The position numbers and the translations under genes are program-made. A stretch of 64,000 nt of DNA. It comes from an uncultured Methanomicrobiales archaeon (GTDB lineage: Archaea; Halobacteriota; Methanomicrobia; Methanomicrobiales; Methanospirillaceae). Location: contig CAILCG010000010.1 of NCBI GenBank assembly GCA_903832665.1, positions 73,061 through 137,060 of the forward strand, in the 5' to 3' direction. The notes below the pieces were generated by a model. It worked only from the letters and a program-made list of their open reading frames with translations, was not told the origin of the DNA and ran no database searches. Of the stretch, positions 18,246 through 27,758 are shown one piece after another (within the stretch, counting starts at the first letter, position 1; every line of letters begins with the position of its first letter).

Positions 18246-21200
18246 GTACTATTGGGCATTGTTCGCCACATATCTTTTGGCACGGTGATCCCGAACTGAA
18301 CACCTTTTCCGGGTTCGCCATTCTCGCTGATCGTAATGCCGGTGGTGGAGAGGATCTCCTTTGAGAGAAAGAGGCCGAGACCGGTGTGTTTGCCAAACCC
18401 CTTCTCGAAGAGATTTTTCCGGTCTTCCGGTGCAATGCCCATGCCGTTATCGCGATAGAACAGTACGAGTTCGTCTCCTCTTTTCTGCATGGAAAAATCC
18501 ATGCGGGTTACCTGTACGCCATGGCGAAGGGAATTTTCCATCAGGTTGTAAAAGACCTTCCCGATGAGCGGATCGGCATAGATCTCCAGGCCCGCTACCT
18601 CCACGTGGATATCGATATCGGGATGCTGGAACAACCGGACCTCCGCATTGATCACTTCAGCGATAACCTGCCATTTCGGTGCCTGTGCCCCGATCTCCTG
18701 ATAGGTGCGGGTGAACTCGATCTGTTCCTGGATGGCCTCTGCGGACAGTTCCTGTTTCTGAATGTACGTGAGAACAACCGGATCGGTCAGCGATTTTTTT
18801 GAAAGTTCCAGGTATGCCCGTAATCCCGTGAGCTGATTGAGGATGTCGTGCCGGGTGATATTGTTGAGCATCTGGATATTCTTGTTCGCCTGGAGCAGCG
18901 CTTCTTCGGCAGTTTTGCGCTCCGTAATATCTTCGAGTGTCTCAACGGCACCGATTATCGTACCCATGCTGTCCCGGATAGGCGCCGCGGTAAAATACAG
19001 CCATTTCCCGGAGGGCCCCTTTTCCGGGAAAAAATCAATGCCCTCGCAAGCACCTTCCACAAGCCGTGAGGGAGAGATCTTTTTTTCGTACCATTCGGGA
19101 ATCTGTTCAACGGTCTCATCTACGAGCAGATCAGCAAGGACCGGACGTTTTGTGCCATAGTGTGCCTTCCATGCGTCCCGGGTCCCGAGAACTTCGGCCG
19201 CTTTTACCCCGCTGTACTCCTCAATTGCCCGGTTCCATGAAATGACCCGGTGATCCTTGTCGATCACAAACTGCGGCAGGGGAAAACCATGGAGGATCGA
19301 GTTCAGCCGCGCTTCACTATCCTTCAGCGCCTCGAGCATCTGGTTGTATTCCGTAATATCCCGGATGACCGCCAGCACCCGGTTCTCATCCAGTTTTACC
19401 ATCCGTGACTCATAATGAAGTGACTGGGATGGCCCGGCAAGATCGTACTCGATCTCCTGGGGTGTCCCGGTATCAAGGGTGCGTGCGAGTGCCTGGAGGA
19501 TCATCGCCAGTACCTCCGGGCGCATACCCACATCCGGGCAGATACCAATATCGCGGATGTTTGTACCGATGATCTTTTTTAGATCTATGGCACGATCACG
19601 CTCATTCCTGATATGATAATCGAGATATACCCCCTCCCTTGAAACGATCACCAGGGTATCGGGTATCGCCGCAATGATTGCGGCATTGCGACGCTCGCTC
19701 TTTTCGAGCGCAATCTCAGCCTCTTTCCGTACGGTGATATCCTTGCCGACCGACTGGAATTTCACGATATGGCCTGCCGGATCAAAGAGGGCCCGGTCAC
19801 TCCACCGCAACCAGCGGATGCTGCCATCCGGCATGCTGATGCGGTGTTCAATATAATCCACCGGGTTGGCCGGGGTCAGGGATGCAAAGAAATGCCGGAC
19901 AACTGCTGCATCCTCAGGATATATTTCCGGCCGGAACCTGCTCCCGATGATCTCCTCCCGGCGTTTTCCGAAATACCGGCAGTAGGCATCATTGACAAAG
20001 ACATGGGTTCCATCGGGTTCGAAGAGGCAGATGAACTCGGTCTGATCCTCCACCACCATCTGGTACTGGAGCCCGCTCTTCCGCAGTTCCTCTTCGGTCC
20101 GTTTTCTCCGGGTAATATCACGGATGATCCCGGCAATTCCCGCAGGGGAACCGTCTGCATTGAAGATGCGGTGTGCGGTCAGTGACGCCGGTGTGGGGGT
20201 GCCGTCCCGTTTCAGTAACAGCAGCTCGTAATCACTCACATGTCCTTTCTGGGCGATCTCCCGGAGAAGATCGGCCTTGTCCCCCGGGTGGACATAGAGG
20301 ATCGTAGCGGATTTTCCGATAAGTTCTTCCGGTGTCCAGCCGGTCAGCCGTTGTAAGGAAGGGGAGAGGATGGTAAATATCCCGTTTGTATCCGTCTGGT
20401 AATAGAGATCTTCAAAGGATTCAAAGAAATGCCGGTACCGGGTCTCGCTCTCGCGGAGAATCTCTTCTGCCCGTACGCGATCGGTAACATCGCGCCCGTG
20501 AAAAACCACCCCCTGGATGCCTTTCACATCGGGAAGATACGTAACCGCCCCCTCGAAATAAATTATCCGGCCGCTCCGGTCCTTCCCCCGGAATGGCGGA
20601 AGATTGAACGTTACGCCGGGTTCCTGTAATGCCATCCGGCCATATTTCCTGAACTGTTCGATATCCCCAGGAGAGATTCCCAATGCCGTCTCCATCTCCC
20701 CGAGATTTTTTCCCACAAACTGCTCAGCGCTGCGCCCGGCGATCCGTTGAATCGAGGGGCTGACATATGTGTACATCCCTCTGGCGTCCGTTATGGTAGT
20801 CAGATCCGGGATCTGCTCGGTAAATGCCCTGAACTTCTCTTCAGATGCTCTCAGGGCATCCTGTTTCCCGGTCAGCTCATCGAGCTGATCGCGAAGTTCC
20901 TCTTCTGCTGCGGTGATCTGCTCATAGGAAGCCCCCAGTTCCTCGTTTTTCCGGAGCAGTTCTTCTTCCACACGCTTCCGGTCGGTGATGTCCCGGCCTA
21001 CGACCTGGTATTCTGCGGGATTGTCATCTGGGCCAAAAAGAGCCCGTACCGTCCAAGTCTGCCAATGGGTCTTTCCGTCACGGGTGGTAACCGCCCGCTC
21101 CATCTCGCGAACCGGAGCATGCCGGGTGGGTGAACCGAGAAATTTCTCCAGGTCAGCATAATTTTTCACCTGCATGATATCCCGGATGTTGCTCCCCACA

Positions 21201-21745
21201 ATCTCCGGTACATCAAGCAATGGGGTAAAACTCGTGCGGTATGCATCGTTGACAAAAGATATGACTCCTGCCGGGGTAAACCGGGCGATCATCTCGGTCT
21301 GGTCGTTGACAACCGAGCGGTACCGCTCTTCACTCTCCCTCAGTGCATCTTCCGCACGCTTCCGCGTAACTGCGTAGCGGATCTTGTTCGAGAGTTCAGC
21401 AAACTGGCTCTCGGGTTCACCGCCTTTCTGGAGGTAAAAATCCGCACATTCATTGAAGGCTTCGATGACCACCACTTCCCGTCCCCGTCCGGTGAAGATG
21501 ATGAAGGGGGTGGTATTTCCCGATGCTTTCAGCTGCTTGAGAAACGCAATGCCATCCATCTCCGGCATCTGGTAGTCGGAGACGATCGCATCATAATGCC
21601 CGGTTTTCAGGTGTTCCATTGCCTGCCTCCCGGACAGGACGGTATCGACCGTAAAGGCTCCCCCCTTCTCAAGAAACACTTTACCGTTCTCCAATAACGC
21701 GGGCTCATCATCGACATAGAGCACCCGGATTGGATCAGGATTCAT
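18242..21745 (-). CDS. Hybrid sensor kinase REC-(PAS)n-HK
   Basis: A 1167-aa soluble kinase. The N-terminal receiver has YVDDE and Asp57 (VSDYQMP). At least six PAS domains follow in series, each ending in the usual DITxRK-type linker, separated in places by coiled segments (EELGASYEQITAAEEELRD). One PAS carries a Cys-containing IRDIGICPDVG segment. The kinase core has TRHDILNQL (His966) and a HATPase (FYNLMENSLRHG, YRDNGMGIA, GLGLFLSKEIL). It is the first gene of an operon whose second gene is the frameshifted kinase; the two overlap by 4 nt (ATGA type). No membrane anchor is seen, so intracellular cues are likely. Confidence 0.9.
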   Translation of the reverse strand: MNPDPIRVLYVDDEPALLENGKVFLEKGGAFTVDTVLSGRQAMEHLKTGHYDAIVSDYQMPEMDGIAFLKQLKASGNTTPFIIFTGRGREVVVIEAFNECADFYLQKGGEPESQFAELSNKIRYAVTRKRAEDALRESEERYRSVVNDQTEMIARFTPAGVISFVNDAYRTSFTPLLDVPEIVGSNIRDIMQVKNYADLEKFLGSPTRHAPVREMERAVTTRDGKTHWQTWTVRALFGPDDNPAEYQVVGRDITDRKRVEEELLRKNEELGASYEQITAAEEELRDQLDELTGKQDALRASEEKFRAFTEQIPDLTTITDARGMYTYVSPSIQRIAGRSAEQFVGKNLGEMETALGISPGDIEQFRKYGRMALQEPGVTFNLPPFRGKDRSGRIIYFEGAVTYLPDVKGIQGVVFHGRDVTDRVRAEEILRESETRYRHFFESFEDLYYQTDTNGIFTILSPSLQRLTGWTPEELIGKSATILYVHPGDKADLLREIAQKGHVSDYELLLLKRDGTPTPASLTAHRIFNADGSPAGIAGIIRDITRRKRTEEELRKSGLQYQMVVEDQTEFICLFEPDGTHVFVNDAYCRYFGKRREEIIGSRFRPEIYPEDAAVVRHFFASLTPANPVDYIEHRISMPDGSIRWLRWSDRALFDPAGHIVKFQSVGKDITVRKEAEIALEKSERRNAAIIAAIPDTLVIVSREGVYLDYHIRNERDRAIDLKKIIGTNIRDIGICPDVGMRPEVLAMILQALARTLDTGTPQEIEYDLAGPSQSLHYESRMVKLDENRVLAVIRDITEYNQMLEALKDSEARLNSILHGFPLPQFVIDKDHRVISWNRAIEEYSGVKAAEVLGTRDAWKAHYGTKRPVLADLLVDETVEQIPEWYEKKISPSRLVEGACEGIDFFPEKGPSGKWLYFTAAPIRDSMGTIIGAVETLEDITERKTAEEALLQANKNIQMLNNITRHDILNQLTGLRAYLELSKKSLTDPVVLTYIQKQELSAEAIQEQIEFTRTYQEIGAQAPKWQVIAEVINAEVRLFQHPDIDIHVEVAGLEIYADPLIGKVFYNLMENSLRHGVQVTRMDFSMQKRGDELVLFYRDNGMGIAPEDRKNLFEKGFGKHTGLGLFLSKEILSTTGITISENGEPGKGVQFGITVPKDMWRTMPNST

Positions 21746-21961
21746 GGGAGTATCACTGTGTTAGAGTCTCTCCTCTTCTATATTAGCATAATGCATAGAA
21801 TACTCTCATTAAAATCCAATACCGGGAACTTCGGTTCGAGACGCGACGTGGATGATCCCCTTTGTGAGTTGGCACCTGTCAGACCGGGAAAAATACGGTC
21901 CCGAATAAGGATTCCCAGGTCTATCCGGGTTCCGCGATATCAAAAAAAGACTGGCGAATCG

Positions 21962-23185
21962 TCACCATCCCGGCTCGCCCCGGCACAGGGGTTTGGCCAG
22001 ATGCCGCCGGGATGTAGGCGGAACCTCATACCATCCGGGCTCCAGCATCCGGACAATTTCCTGCGTATCCGGCTCCAGGGTCCGGGCATCGCACTTTTTG
22101 CACTTGTACCCCTTGCCTCTTCCATCGCTGGTCATACGCTTATTGCACGCACTACAGAGAGGGGGACGGGTAATGGCAGGCCGGGCAAGCGAGACGATCC
22201 GTATCTTCTCTAAGTTTATGCTCTCTTTCTTGAAGCTGCCAACTGCCACAACCTTATCTCCCGGCACCAGTTGTCGTATGAGCTGCCGGAAGTTCTTCGT
22301 TGGTTCATAGGCCATGCACCGCACCGAAAATCCTCCGTCCTGTATAGCGAACGAGACATGCCCCCCCTCCTTTGTCTCCGGAGCACTGGCTACTGTCCCG
22401 TGAACATAATACGAAAGGTTCCCGGCAAGATGACCGCACGTTCCGGGCAGCAGGTGAGCATCGGTTCCCTGGTTTGTCACCCAGATCTGTTCGATCCCGG
22501 TCTTCTCGGACCGGATTTGCTGCCGTGCTGCCATCACCCACTGAGGGCTCTCGCCCCGGATCCCAAAGAGGACCGGGTCTGGGGTGTGGGGAACGCAGAC
22601 AACAACATCATTGACCGGATCGACCGTGTCCCACGTGTGGGGGAAGGTTGCAGCTTCAGCAGCAAACAGGCTCTCGCGATCCACGCTGCGGGGCGTGCCG
22701 AATGCGGAAGGCACCCGGTACACCAGGATCTCTGAGGTCTTGTCGGCAAGTTCGCTGGCCACTGCTGCGGTCGCTCCAATCAACCCGCGCCGGTTCTTCC
22801 ATCCCTTATACCGGGCGCCGGCCACGTCAAGCAGGGCGACTGCCTCTTCGGTTGTACAGAAATCGGTGACGGCCTTCTGGTAAAACGCCGGATCGATCTG
22901 CCGGTCCACGACCACCACACCGGGATTGGTGTTCTCGCAGGAGAAGTCCGCCAGCTCCTCCACCAGGGCGCACGAAATTTCAAACGCCCGGCCGGGATCG
23001 CCTTCCACATCGAACATGACTGCGGCATTCCCCCGGGTCTTCCAGGTCACGTTCGGGTTGAGCCGGACCAGCCGGGCTTCCTTAACCTGCATGTGCTCGC
23101 GGATCAGCCTGCGAACCAGCACTGCCCCGAGGTAGGTAGTGCACATTCCCTGCGGGGAGTCCGTGTCATCGATCCCGATCAGCAT
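21962..23185 (-). CDS. tiaS: tRNA(Ile2) 2-agmatinylcytidine synthetase TiaS
   Basis: TiaS joins agmatine to C34 of the AUA-decoding tRNA-Ile using ATP, which is essential in most archaea. The 407-aa protein begins with the family hallmark MLIGIDDTDSPQGMCTTYLG, and has an OB-fold-like region (SFAIQDGGFSVRCMAYEPT) and a C-terminal zinc ribbon (CSACNKR, then CKKCDARTLEP). I choose the ATG at 23185 because the family starts at this motif; an upstream in-frame ATG at 23218 would translate across an AT-rich promoter palindrome. It is divergent from the HTH regulator gene. Confidence 0.93.
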   Translation of the reverse strand: MLIGIDDTDSPQGMCTTYLGAVLVRRLIREHMQVKEARLVRLNPNVTWKTRGNAAVMFDVEGDPGRAFEISCALVEELADFSCENTNPGVVVVDRQIDPAFYQKAVTDFCTTEEAVALLDVAGARYKGWKNRRGLIGATAAVASELADKTSEILVYRVPSAFGTPRSVDRESLFAAEAATFPHTWDTVDPVNDVVVCVPHTPDPVLFGIRGESPQWVMAARQQIRSEKTGIEQIWVTNQGTDAHLLPGTCGHLAGNLSYYVHGTVASAPETKEGGHVSFAIQDGGFSVRCMAYEPTKNFRQLIRQLVPGDKVVAVGSFKKESINLEKIRIVSLARPAITRPPLCSACNKRMTSDGRGKGYKCKKCDARTLEPDTQEIVRMLEPGWYEVPPTSRRHLAKPLCRGEPGW

Positions 23186-23188
23186 GTC

Positions 23189-23200
23189 TATATTAATATA
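23189..23200 (+). promoter_or_regulatory. Palindromic TATA box TATATTAATATA
   Basis: A perfect 12-bp palindrome centred 34 nt upstream of the ATG of the HTH regulator at 23229, which fits an archaeal TATA box with a short leader. It lies only 4 nt upstream of the divergent tiaS start, so it cannot serve tiaS in the usual geometry. Confidence 0.55.
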
Positions 23201-23228
23201 TGGGCACGCTCCATCCATTTGTAACTAC

Positions 23229-24155
23229 ATGTCCCAGGACCGCCAGCTCCAGCTGGTCACCAGCGTGATGATCACCGCAGGCTTCGATGTCTCCGAGAGG
23301 TTCACCCTTCGCCCGCGGAGTTTTGACCTCATCGCCCGCAACGACGGGATGCTGCTCGTGATCAAGGTGGTCTCCCATATCGATTCCGTGAGCGAAGAGG
23401 TGGCATTCGATATCGAACTCATCTCGCGCCTGCTGGGAGGTATCCCGCTGATTGTCGGGGAACGCGCACGGGATGCGGAGCTGGAACGCGGGGCAGTCTA
23501 TGTGCGGTACGGGATCTATGCGATCAGTCCCTCAACCCTCTACGATTATTTTGTCGAGAAGATTCCCCCGCTCGTGTACGCTTCTCCCGGAGGGTTGTAT
23601 GTTAACATCAATGGCGAAGCCCTCCGGGAATTGCGGGAACGGCGCAACATGTCACTTGGCGATCTCGGGACCGTGCTGGGAGTCTCGCGCCGTACCATCA
23701 GCAAGTACGAGAGTGACATGGGCACGACCCTGGACGTTGCCATACGGATCGAGGAGTACTTCAATACCGGGGTTGTCGAATCTATCGATCTCATCCGGAA
23801 CGAGCCTCCCAAAGCAATGGAAGCGGAAAAACAGTTGACCGGTACCCACCCGCAGAGCCCGATGGTGTTTTTAGAGCTGCTCGGGGTCCGTCTCCATACG
23901 CTCCACGGGGCCCCGTTCCAGGCCCTCCTCACGTTCGACAAGCAGACGATCCTGACCGGCTACGGACCCGCCCAGAAAGTGGTGAAGCGTGCAGCCCTCA
24001 TCGGGAATCTCTCGCAGATTGCAAAGAAGCACGCCATGTGTGTGATCACCGATTACCACAAGGAAAAGAAGATCGGAAAGACGCTCGTGATTGGCGAGAA
24101 GCGCCTCCACCGGATTGAGGACGGTTTTGAACTCCTCGACCTTCTGGGCGACTGA
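23229..24155 (+). CDS. Archaeal HTH-type transcriptional regulator
   Basis: A 308-aa protein of a conserved euryarchaeal family annotated as putative HTH-type transcriptional regulators. The N-terminal half is a nuclease-like alpha/beta domain without obvious catalytic residues (FDLIARNDGMLLVIKVV). A Cro/C1-type helix-turn-helix follows at about 130-185 (MSLGDLGTVLGVSRRTISKY), and the C-terminal domain ends IGEKRLHRIEDGFELLDLLG. The start at 23229 is chosen because the palindromic TATA box sits 34 nt upstream; the longer frame would start inside tiaS. Targets are unknown. It is directly upstream of the thermosome gene but that gene has its own promoter. Confidence 0.85.
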   Translation: MSQDRQLQLVTSVMITAGFDVSERFTLRPRSFDLIARNDGMLLVIKVVSHIDSVSEEVAFDIELISRLLGGIPLIVGERARDAELERGAVYVRYGIYAISPSTLYDYFVEKIPPLVYASPGGLYVNINGEALRELRERRNMSLGDLGTVLGVSRRTISKYESDMGTTLDVAIRIEEYFNTGVVESIDLIRNEPPKAMEAEKQLTGTHPQSPMVFLELLGVRLHTLHGAPFQALLTFDKQTILTGYGPAQKVVKRAALIGNLSQIAKKHAMCVITDYHKEKKIGKTLVIGEKRLHRIEDGFELLDLLGD

Positions 24156-24171
24156 ACTTTTTTACAGTACC

Positions 24172-24179
24172 TATATATA
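24172..24179 (+). promoter_or_regulatory. TATA box of thermosome gene
   Basis: TATATATA centred about 55 nt upstream of the thermosome ATG at 24231, predicting a leader of about 30 nt that holds the GGTGA ribosome site at 24221-24225. Confidence 0.65.
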
Positions 24180-24230
24180 GAACCACAAACCAATTTTAGT
24201 GCTAAATCTAGTGCAAAAGTGGTGAAATTT

Positions 24231-25871
24231 ATGTCACAACAACTTGGAGGACAGCAGATTCTTATTCTTAAAGAAGGCAGCACCCGTACCCGCGGCCGCG
24301 ACGCTCAGGGTATGAACATCACCGCCGCAAAGGCAGTGGCAAGTGCAGTCAGGACCACGCTCGGTCCAAAAGGTATGGACAAGATGCTCGTCGACACCAT
24401 TGGCGACGTAGTGATCACCAATGACGGTGTCACCATCTTGAAGGAAATGGACATCGAGCACCCGGCCGCAAAGATGATGGTCGAGGTCGCAAAGACCCAG
24501 GACGATGAAGTCGGCGACGGAACAACCACCGCAGTCATCATTGCCGGCGAACTCTTGAAGAAGGCAGAAGACCTCCTTGAGATGGATGTCCACCCGACGA
24601 TCATTGCAGCAGGCTACCGCCAGGCAGCCGAGAAGGCCCAGCAGCTCTTGAAAGAGATCGCTTTCGATATCAAGATCACCGACAAGACGCTCCTCAAGAA
24701 CATTGCAGGCACCGCAATGACCGGCAAGGGCGCAGAGGCCAGCAAGGACAAGCTCTGTGAACTCGTCGTCAAGGCAGTGACCATGGTCACCGATGCAGAC
24801 GGCACCGTTGATATCGAGAACATCAAGGTCGAGAAGAAGACCGGTGGCTCGATCGAGGACTCCGAGATTGTTGAAGGAGTACTCATCGACAAGGAACGCG
24901 TCCACCCCTCGATGCCCAAGAAGGTCACCAATGCAAAGATCCTTCTCTTAAACGCAGCAGTCGAGTTCAAGAAGACCGAAGTCGACGCCGAGATCAATAT
25001 CACCTCTCCCGACCAGCTCCAGGCATTCCTCGATGAGGAAGAGCGCATGGTCAAGGACATTGTTGACAAGATCGTCAAGAGCGGTGCAAACGTCCTCTTC
25101 TGCCAGAAGGGCATTGACGACATTGCACAGCACTACCTTGCAAAGGCAGGCATCTTTGCAACCCGCCGCGTCAAGAAGAGCGACATGGAGAAACTTGCCC
25201 GTGCAACCGGTGCAACCCTCGTATCCTCGATCGATGCAATCTCCAAAGAAGAGCTCGGCAAGGCCGGCCTCGTTGAAGAGCGCAAGGTCGGTGGCGAAGA
25301 CATGACCTTTGTCGAGCAGTGCAAGAACCCCAAGGCAGTCTCCATCATCATCAAGGGCGGCACTGAGCACGTAGTCGACGAACTCGAACGCGCAATCCAC
25401 GACGCACTCCGCGTTGTCGGTGTCGTTGTCGAAGACAAGAAAGTCGTCGCCGGCGGCGGTGCACCCGAGACCGAGCTCTCGCTCCGTCTCCGCGAGTACG
25501 GCGCAACCGTTGGTGGCAGGGCACAGCTCGCCATTGAGGCGTTCGCATCCGCACTCGAGATCATCCCGAGAACCCTTGCAGAGAATGCAGGACTTGACCC
25601 CATCGATATGCTCGTCGAGATCCGTGCAGCCCACGAGAAGGGCAAGAAGACCTATGGACTCAACGTGTTCGAAGGCAAGGCAGTCGACATGAAGGCAGCC
25701 GGCGTTGTCGAGCCCCTCCGGGTCAAGACCCAGGCAATCTCCTCAGCAGCAGAAGCAGCTATCATGATCCTGCGTATTGACGACGTCATTGCATCCTCAA
25801 AGAGCCACGCACCCGAAGGCGGTATGCCCCCGGGTATGGGCGGCATGCCTCCGGGCATGGGCGACTACTAA
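24231..25871 (+). CDS. thsA: Thermosome subunit (group II chaperonin)
   Basis: Cytosolic ATP-driven chaperonin, 546 aa, the normal length. Visible hallmarks are [15 protein letters not shown] and [12 protein letters not shown] near the N terminus, [16 protein letters not shown] with the catalytic Asp, the apical substrate-binding part in the middle, [19 protein letters not shown], and a Gly/Met-rich tail (GGMPPGMGG repeats) that projects into the cavity. ATG 24231 is preferred over the GTGs 9 and 12 nt upstream because GGTGA lies there and family members start MSQQ-like. Codon use is markedly more biased (GCA, AAG, GTC) than in neighbours, as expected for high expression. Confidence 0.97.
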   Translation: MSQQLGGQQILILKEGSTRTRGRDAQGMNITAAKAVASAVRTTLGPKGMDKMLVDTIGDVVITNDGVTILKEMDIEHPAAKMMVEVAKTQDDEVGDGTTTAVIIAGELLKKAEDLLEMDVHPTIIAAGYRQAAEKAQQLLKEIAFDIKITDKTLLKNIAGTAMTGKGAEASKDKLCELVVKAVTMVTDADGTVDIENIKVEKKTGGSIEDSEIVEGVLIDKERVHPSMPKKVTNAKILLLNAAVEFKKTEVDAEINITSPDQLQAFLDEEERMVKDIVDKIVKSGANVLFCQKGIDDIAQHYLAKAGIFATRRVKKSDMEKLARATGATLVSSIDAISKEELGKAGLVEERKVGGEDMTFVEQCKNPKAVSIIIKGGTEHVVDELERAIHDALRVVGVVVEDKKVVAGGGAPETELSLRLREYGATVGGRAQLAIEAFASALEIIPRTLAENAGLDPIDMLVEIRAAHEKGKKTYGLNVFEGKAVDMKAAGVVEPLRVKTQAISSAAEAAIMILRIDDVIASSKSHAPEGGMPPGMGGMPPGMGDY

Positions 25872-25877
25872 ATTCAA

Positions 25878-25894
25878 TTTTTTCTTTTTTTTTT
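25878..25894 (+). terminator. Poly-T terminator after thermosome
   Basis: A run of about 16 T interrupted by one C starts 6 nt after the stop codon; oligo-T tracts of this kind terminate transcription in archaea. Confidence 0.6.
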
Positions 25895-26282
25895 CAGTTA
25901 TCCAGTATTTCGGATCATTATCTCCCTTGTAAGAGTCGGGCTCATCGATCAGTTATCGTTCTGGCGATGCAGGGATACCCGGAGTTACCGGGTGTAGTAT
26001 TCAAAATACGTTTATTTTTTTCGTTCTTTGTAAATTATTTTCAGGGCTGCCTGCTGCACAAAGGGAACCCCCGTTCCTCCCTGGGGGTCCGCAGTAAAAT
26101 CGATAACTACCCATGACCACCCGTTTTTTGAAAAAAGAATTTCCTCCATCAGGGGAGGCAACCGCCTCATAGGTAGACGCTTATTGACCGGAAGCGGGAG
26201 CAGAAATACGTGTTGAACCCCTGGACAAAACGTATGTCAGCCGGATTATCGAATGACAACGGAATTAAAAAAAGGAAAAAAT
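25895..26282. other. Intergenic region with small hairpin
   Basis: No gene seen between the thermosome and a convergent lipoprotein gene. A 6-bp inverted repeat (ACCCCC at 26067, GGGGGT at 26083) could form a hairpin. A short A-run at about 26265-26281 can act as a T-rich terminator for the minus-strand lipoprotein gene. Confidence 0.35.
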
Positions 26283-26873
26283 TTATGCCGTTGGGGTGGG
26301 ACTTACGGTTGAATACGATCCCAGCAGGGGGGCTTTCATAACAACGATCACACAGGTTGCATTCGAATACGTGTCCATTATCTCGTAGGTTCCTTCATTT
26401 GCCCCGAAGGTGTAACCCCACTCGGCTCCTTTCACGAAATCCCCTGAATTGAACATGCCTGCATGGCTGCCTGTTGCCTTGATCGCATGGACGGTCTCAT
26501 CGTCATTGATCCAGGTAATTCCGGTTCCCGGCAGGACCGTGAGTTCCTGGGGGACAAACGTGTTGTTCCGGATATAGATCGTGGTGACCTTGGTCGAGAT
26601 GGTACCAATGGGAACGGCGGTCTTTGTTACCGTTGCAGCGATTGTTGACACGGCTGTAGTAATCTCCGGAGTGGCGTTGGTCGTCACTTCGGGAGTGGCG
26701 GCAGGGATTTCCGTTGGGGGAATCGTTGTTGCTTCGGTCGTTACGGTCGTTGCAACCGTGGTTGCCATGGGCGTGGCCGGGGTGGTCACACTAGCATTGT
26801 TTGCCGGCTGGGTACATCCGCTGATCATCGCAATGGCGATCACCAGGATGAACAATCCAATAATTTTTTTCAT
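26283..26873 (-). CDS. Cupredoxin-like lipoprotein with Thr-rich stalk
   Basis: A 196-aa exported lipoprotein: hydrophobic signal peptide with lipobox ISGC (Cys20), a Thr/Pro/Ala stalk to about residue 100, and a C-terminal plastocyanin-like fold (FVPQELTVLPGTGITWINDD). The first copper ligand His is present (TVHAIK) but the usual C-x-x-x-x-H-x-x-x-x-M loop is replaced by MDTYSNATCVIVVM, with no equivalent Cys/His pair. Blue-copper electron transfer is thus doubtful; a structural or other metal role is possible. A paralogue follows directly upstream on the same strand. Confidence 0.8.
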   Translation of the reverse strand: MKKIIGLFILVIAIAMISGCTQPANNASVTTPATPMATTVATTVTTEATTIPPTEIPAATPEVTTNATPEITTAVSTIAATVTKTAVPIGTISTKVTTIYIRNNTFVPQELTVLPGTGITWINDDETVHAIKATGSHAGMFNSGDFVKGAEWGYTFGANEGTYEIMDTYSNATCVIVVMKAPLLGSYSTVSPTPTA

Positions 26874-27008
26874 GGAAAATAGATTGTTTTCGCCTTGTAA
26901 TTAAATTTGCGAAAATAATTGAGAGCTTTTCAGCGTTAGCACCAAGAGATACGGATTTTTTTGTTCCGGGATACGGGATACATCCCAAAAAAAAGAGATT
27001 GAACCCGA

Positions 27009-27551
27009 TCAGGGAGAGGGAGTCTGCATGGTCGGCGCGCCGACGACCGAGGCACCTTCCTTGACAACAATGGTTCCCTTCATAGCCGGATAATCGGGAG
27101 AGACAAACTCAAACACCCCTACCTGTCCGAACGTGTAATCCCACGTGGCTGTGGGGATAATATCGCCGGAATTGAACATGCCTTCGTGCGTGCCGGTTGT
27201 CTTGACCGAGTGGACGATCGTGTCGTCATTCACCCAGGTTATGCCGGTTCCCGGCAGGACCGTGAGTTCCTGGGGGACGAAGGTGTTGTTCCTCATGTAA
27301 ATGATCGTCTTGGTGGTCTGGGGCACAAGAGTGATCTTCGGTTTGGCAACTTCCGTAACAACTACCGTGGGTACCAGGGTTGGGACGGTGGTCTGGACCG
27401 TAACAACAACCGTGGTCGCTTCTGTCTGAACAGCAGTTGGAACCTCGGTGGACAACGTTGTTGGCACTGCAACTTTCTGGGCCGGCTGGGTACATCCACT
27501 GCACAATGCAACCGCAATGAGCAGGATAAACAATCCCATGAATCTCTTCAT
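27009..27551 (-). CDS. Cupredoxin-like lipoprotein, paralogue of the downstream gene
   Basis: A 180-aa lipoprotein with signal peptide and lipobox CSGC, a Val/Thr/Pro-rich stalk to about residue 90, and the same cupredoxin-like domain (FVPQELTVLPGTGITWVNDD, IVHSVK). Here too the copper-ligand loop is changed (SPDYPAMKGTIVV): the terminal Met is kept but Cys and His are missing. I start at ATG 27551 because the signal peptide begins there; the much longer open frame upstream is antisense to the zinc-ribbon gene. It shares FVPQELTVLPGTGITW with its neighbour, so a tandem duplication is likely. Confidence 0.8.
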   Translation of the reverse strand: MKRFMGLFILLIAVALCSGCTQPAQKVAVPTTLSTEVPTAVQTEATTVVVTVQTTVPTLVPTVVVTEVAKPKITLVPQTTKTIIYMRNNTFVPQELTVLPGTGITWVNDDTIVHSVKTTGTHEGMFNSGDIIPTATWDYTFGQVGVFEFVSPDYPAMKGTIVVKEGASVVGAPTMQTPSP

Positions 27552-27758
27552 AGAAATTACATTGTTATCACCCGTAATTAAATTTACGAAAAAAACGGGC
27601 CCGGTTTCGTCATATCCCAGAGAATTTTCACCGGGTAGCCATATTCGGGCTGTTTTGGTGCTTTTGCGGATCTGCGTGACGATACGCTGAGGAAGGAATG
27701 CCTGCCGGATGGTACCCAGCAACAGATTAATGAACCCGGACGCGTTCACTATTCTTTC

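Noticed and set aside
24234-25645. Long antisense open frames opposite the thermosome gene
   Set aside because: They arise from the strongly biased codon use of the thermosome gene and have no homology, ribosome site or promoter.
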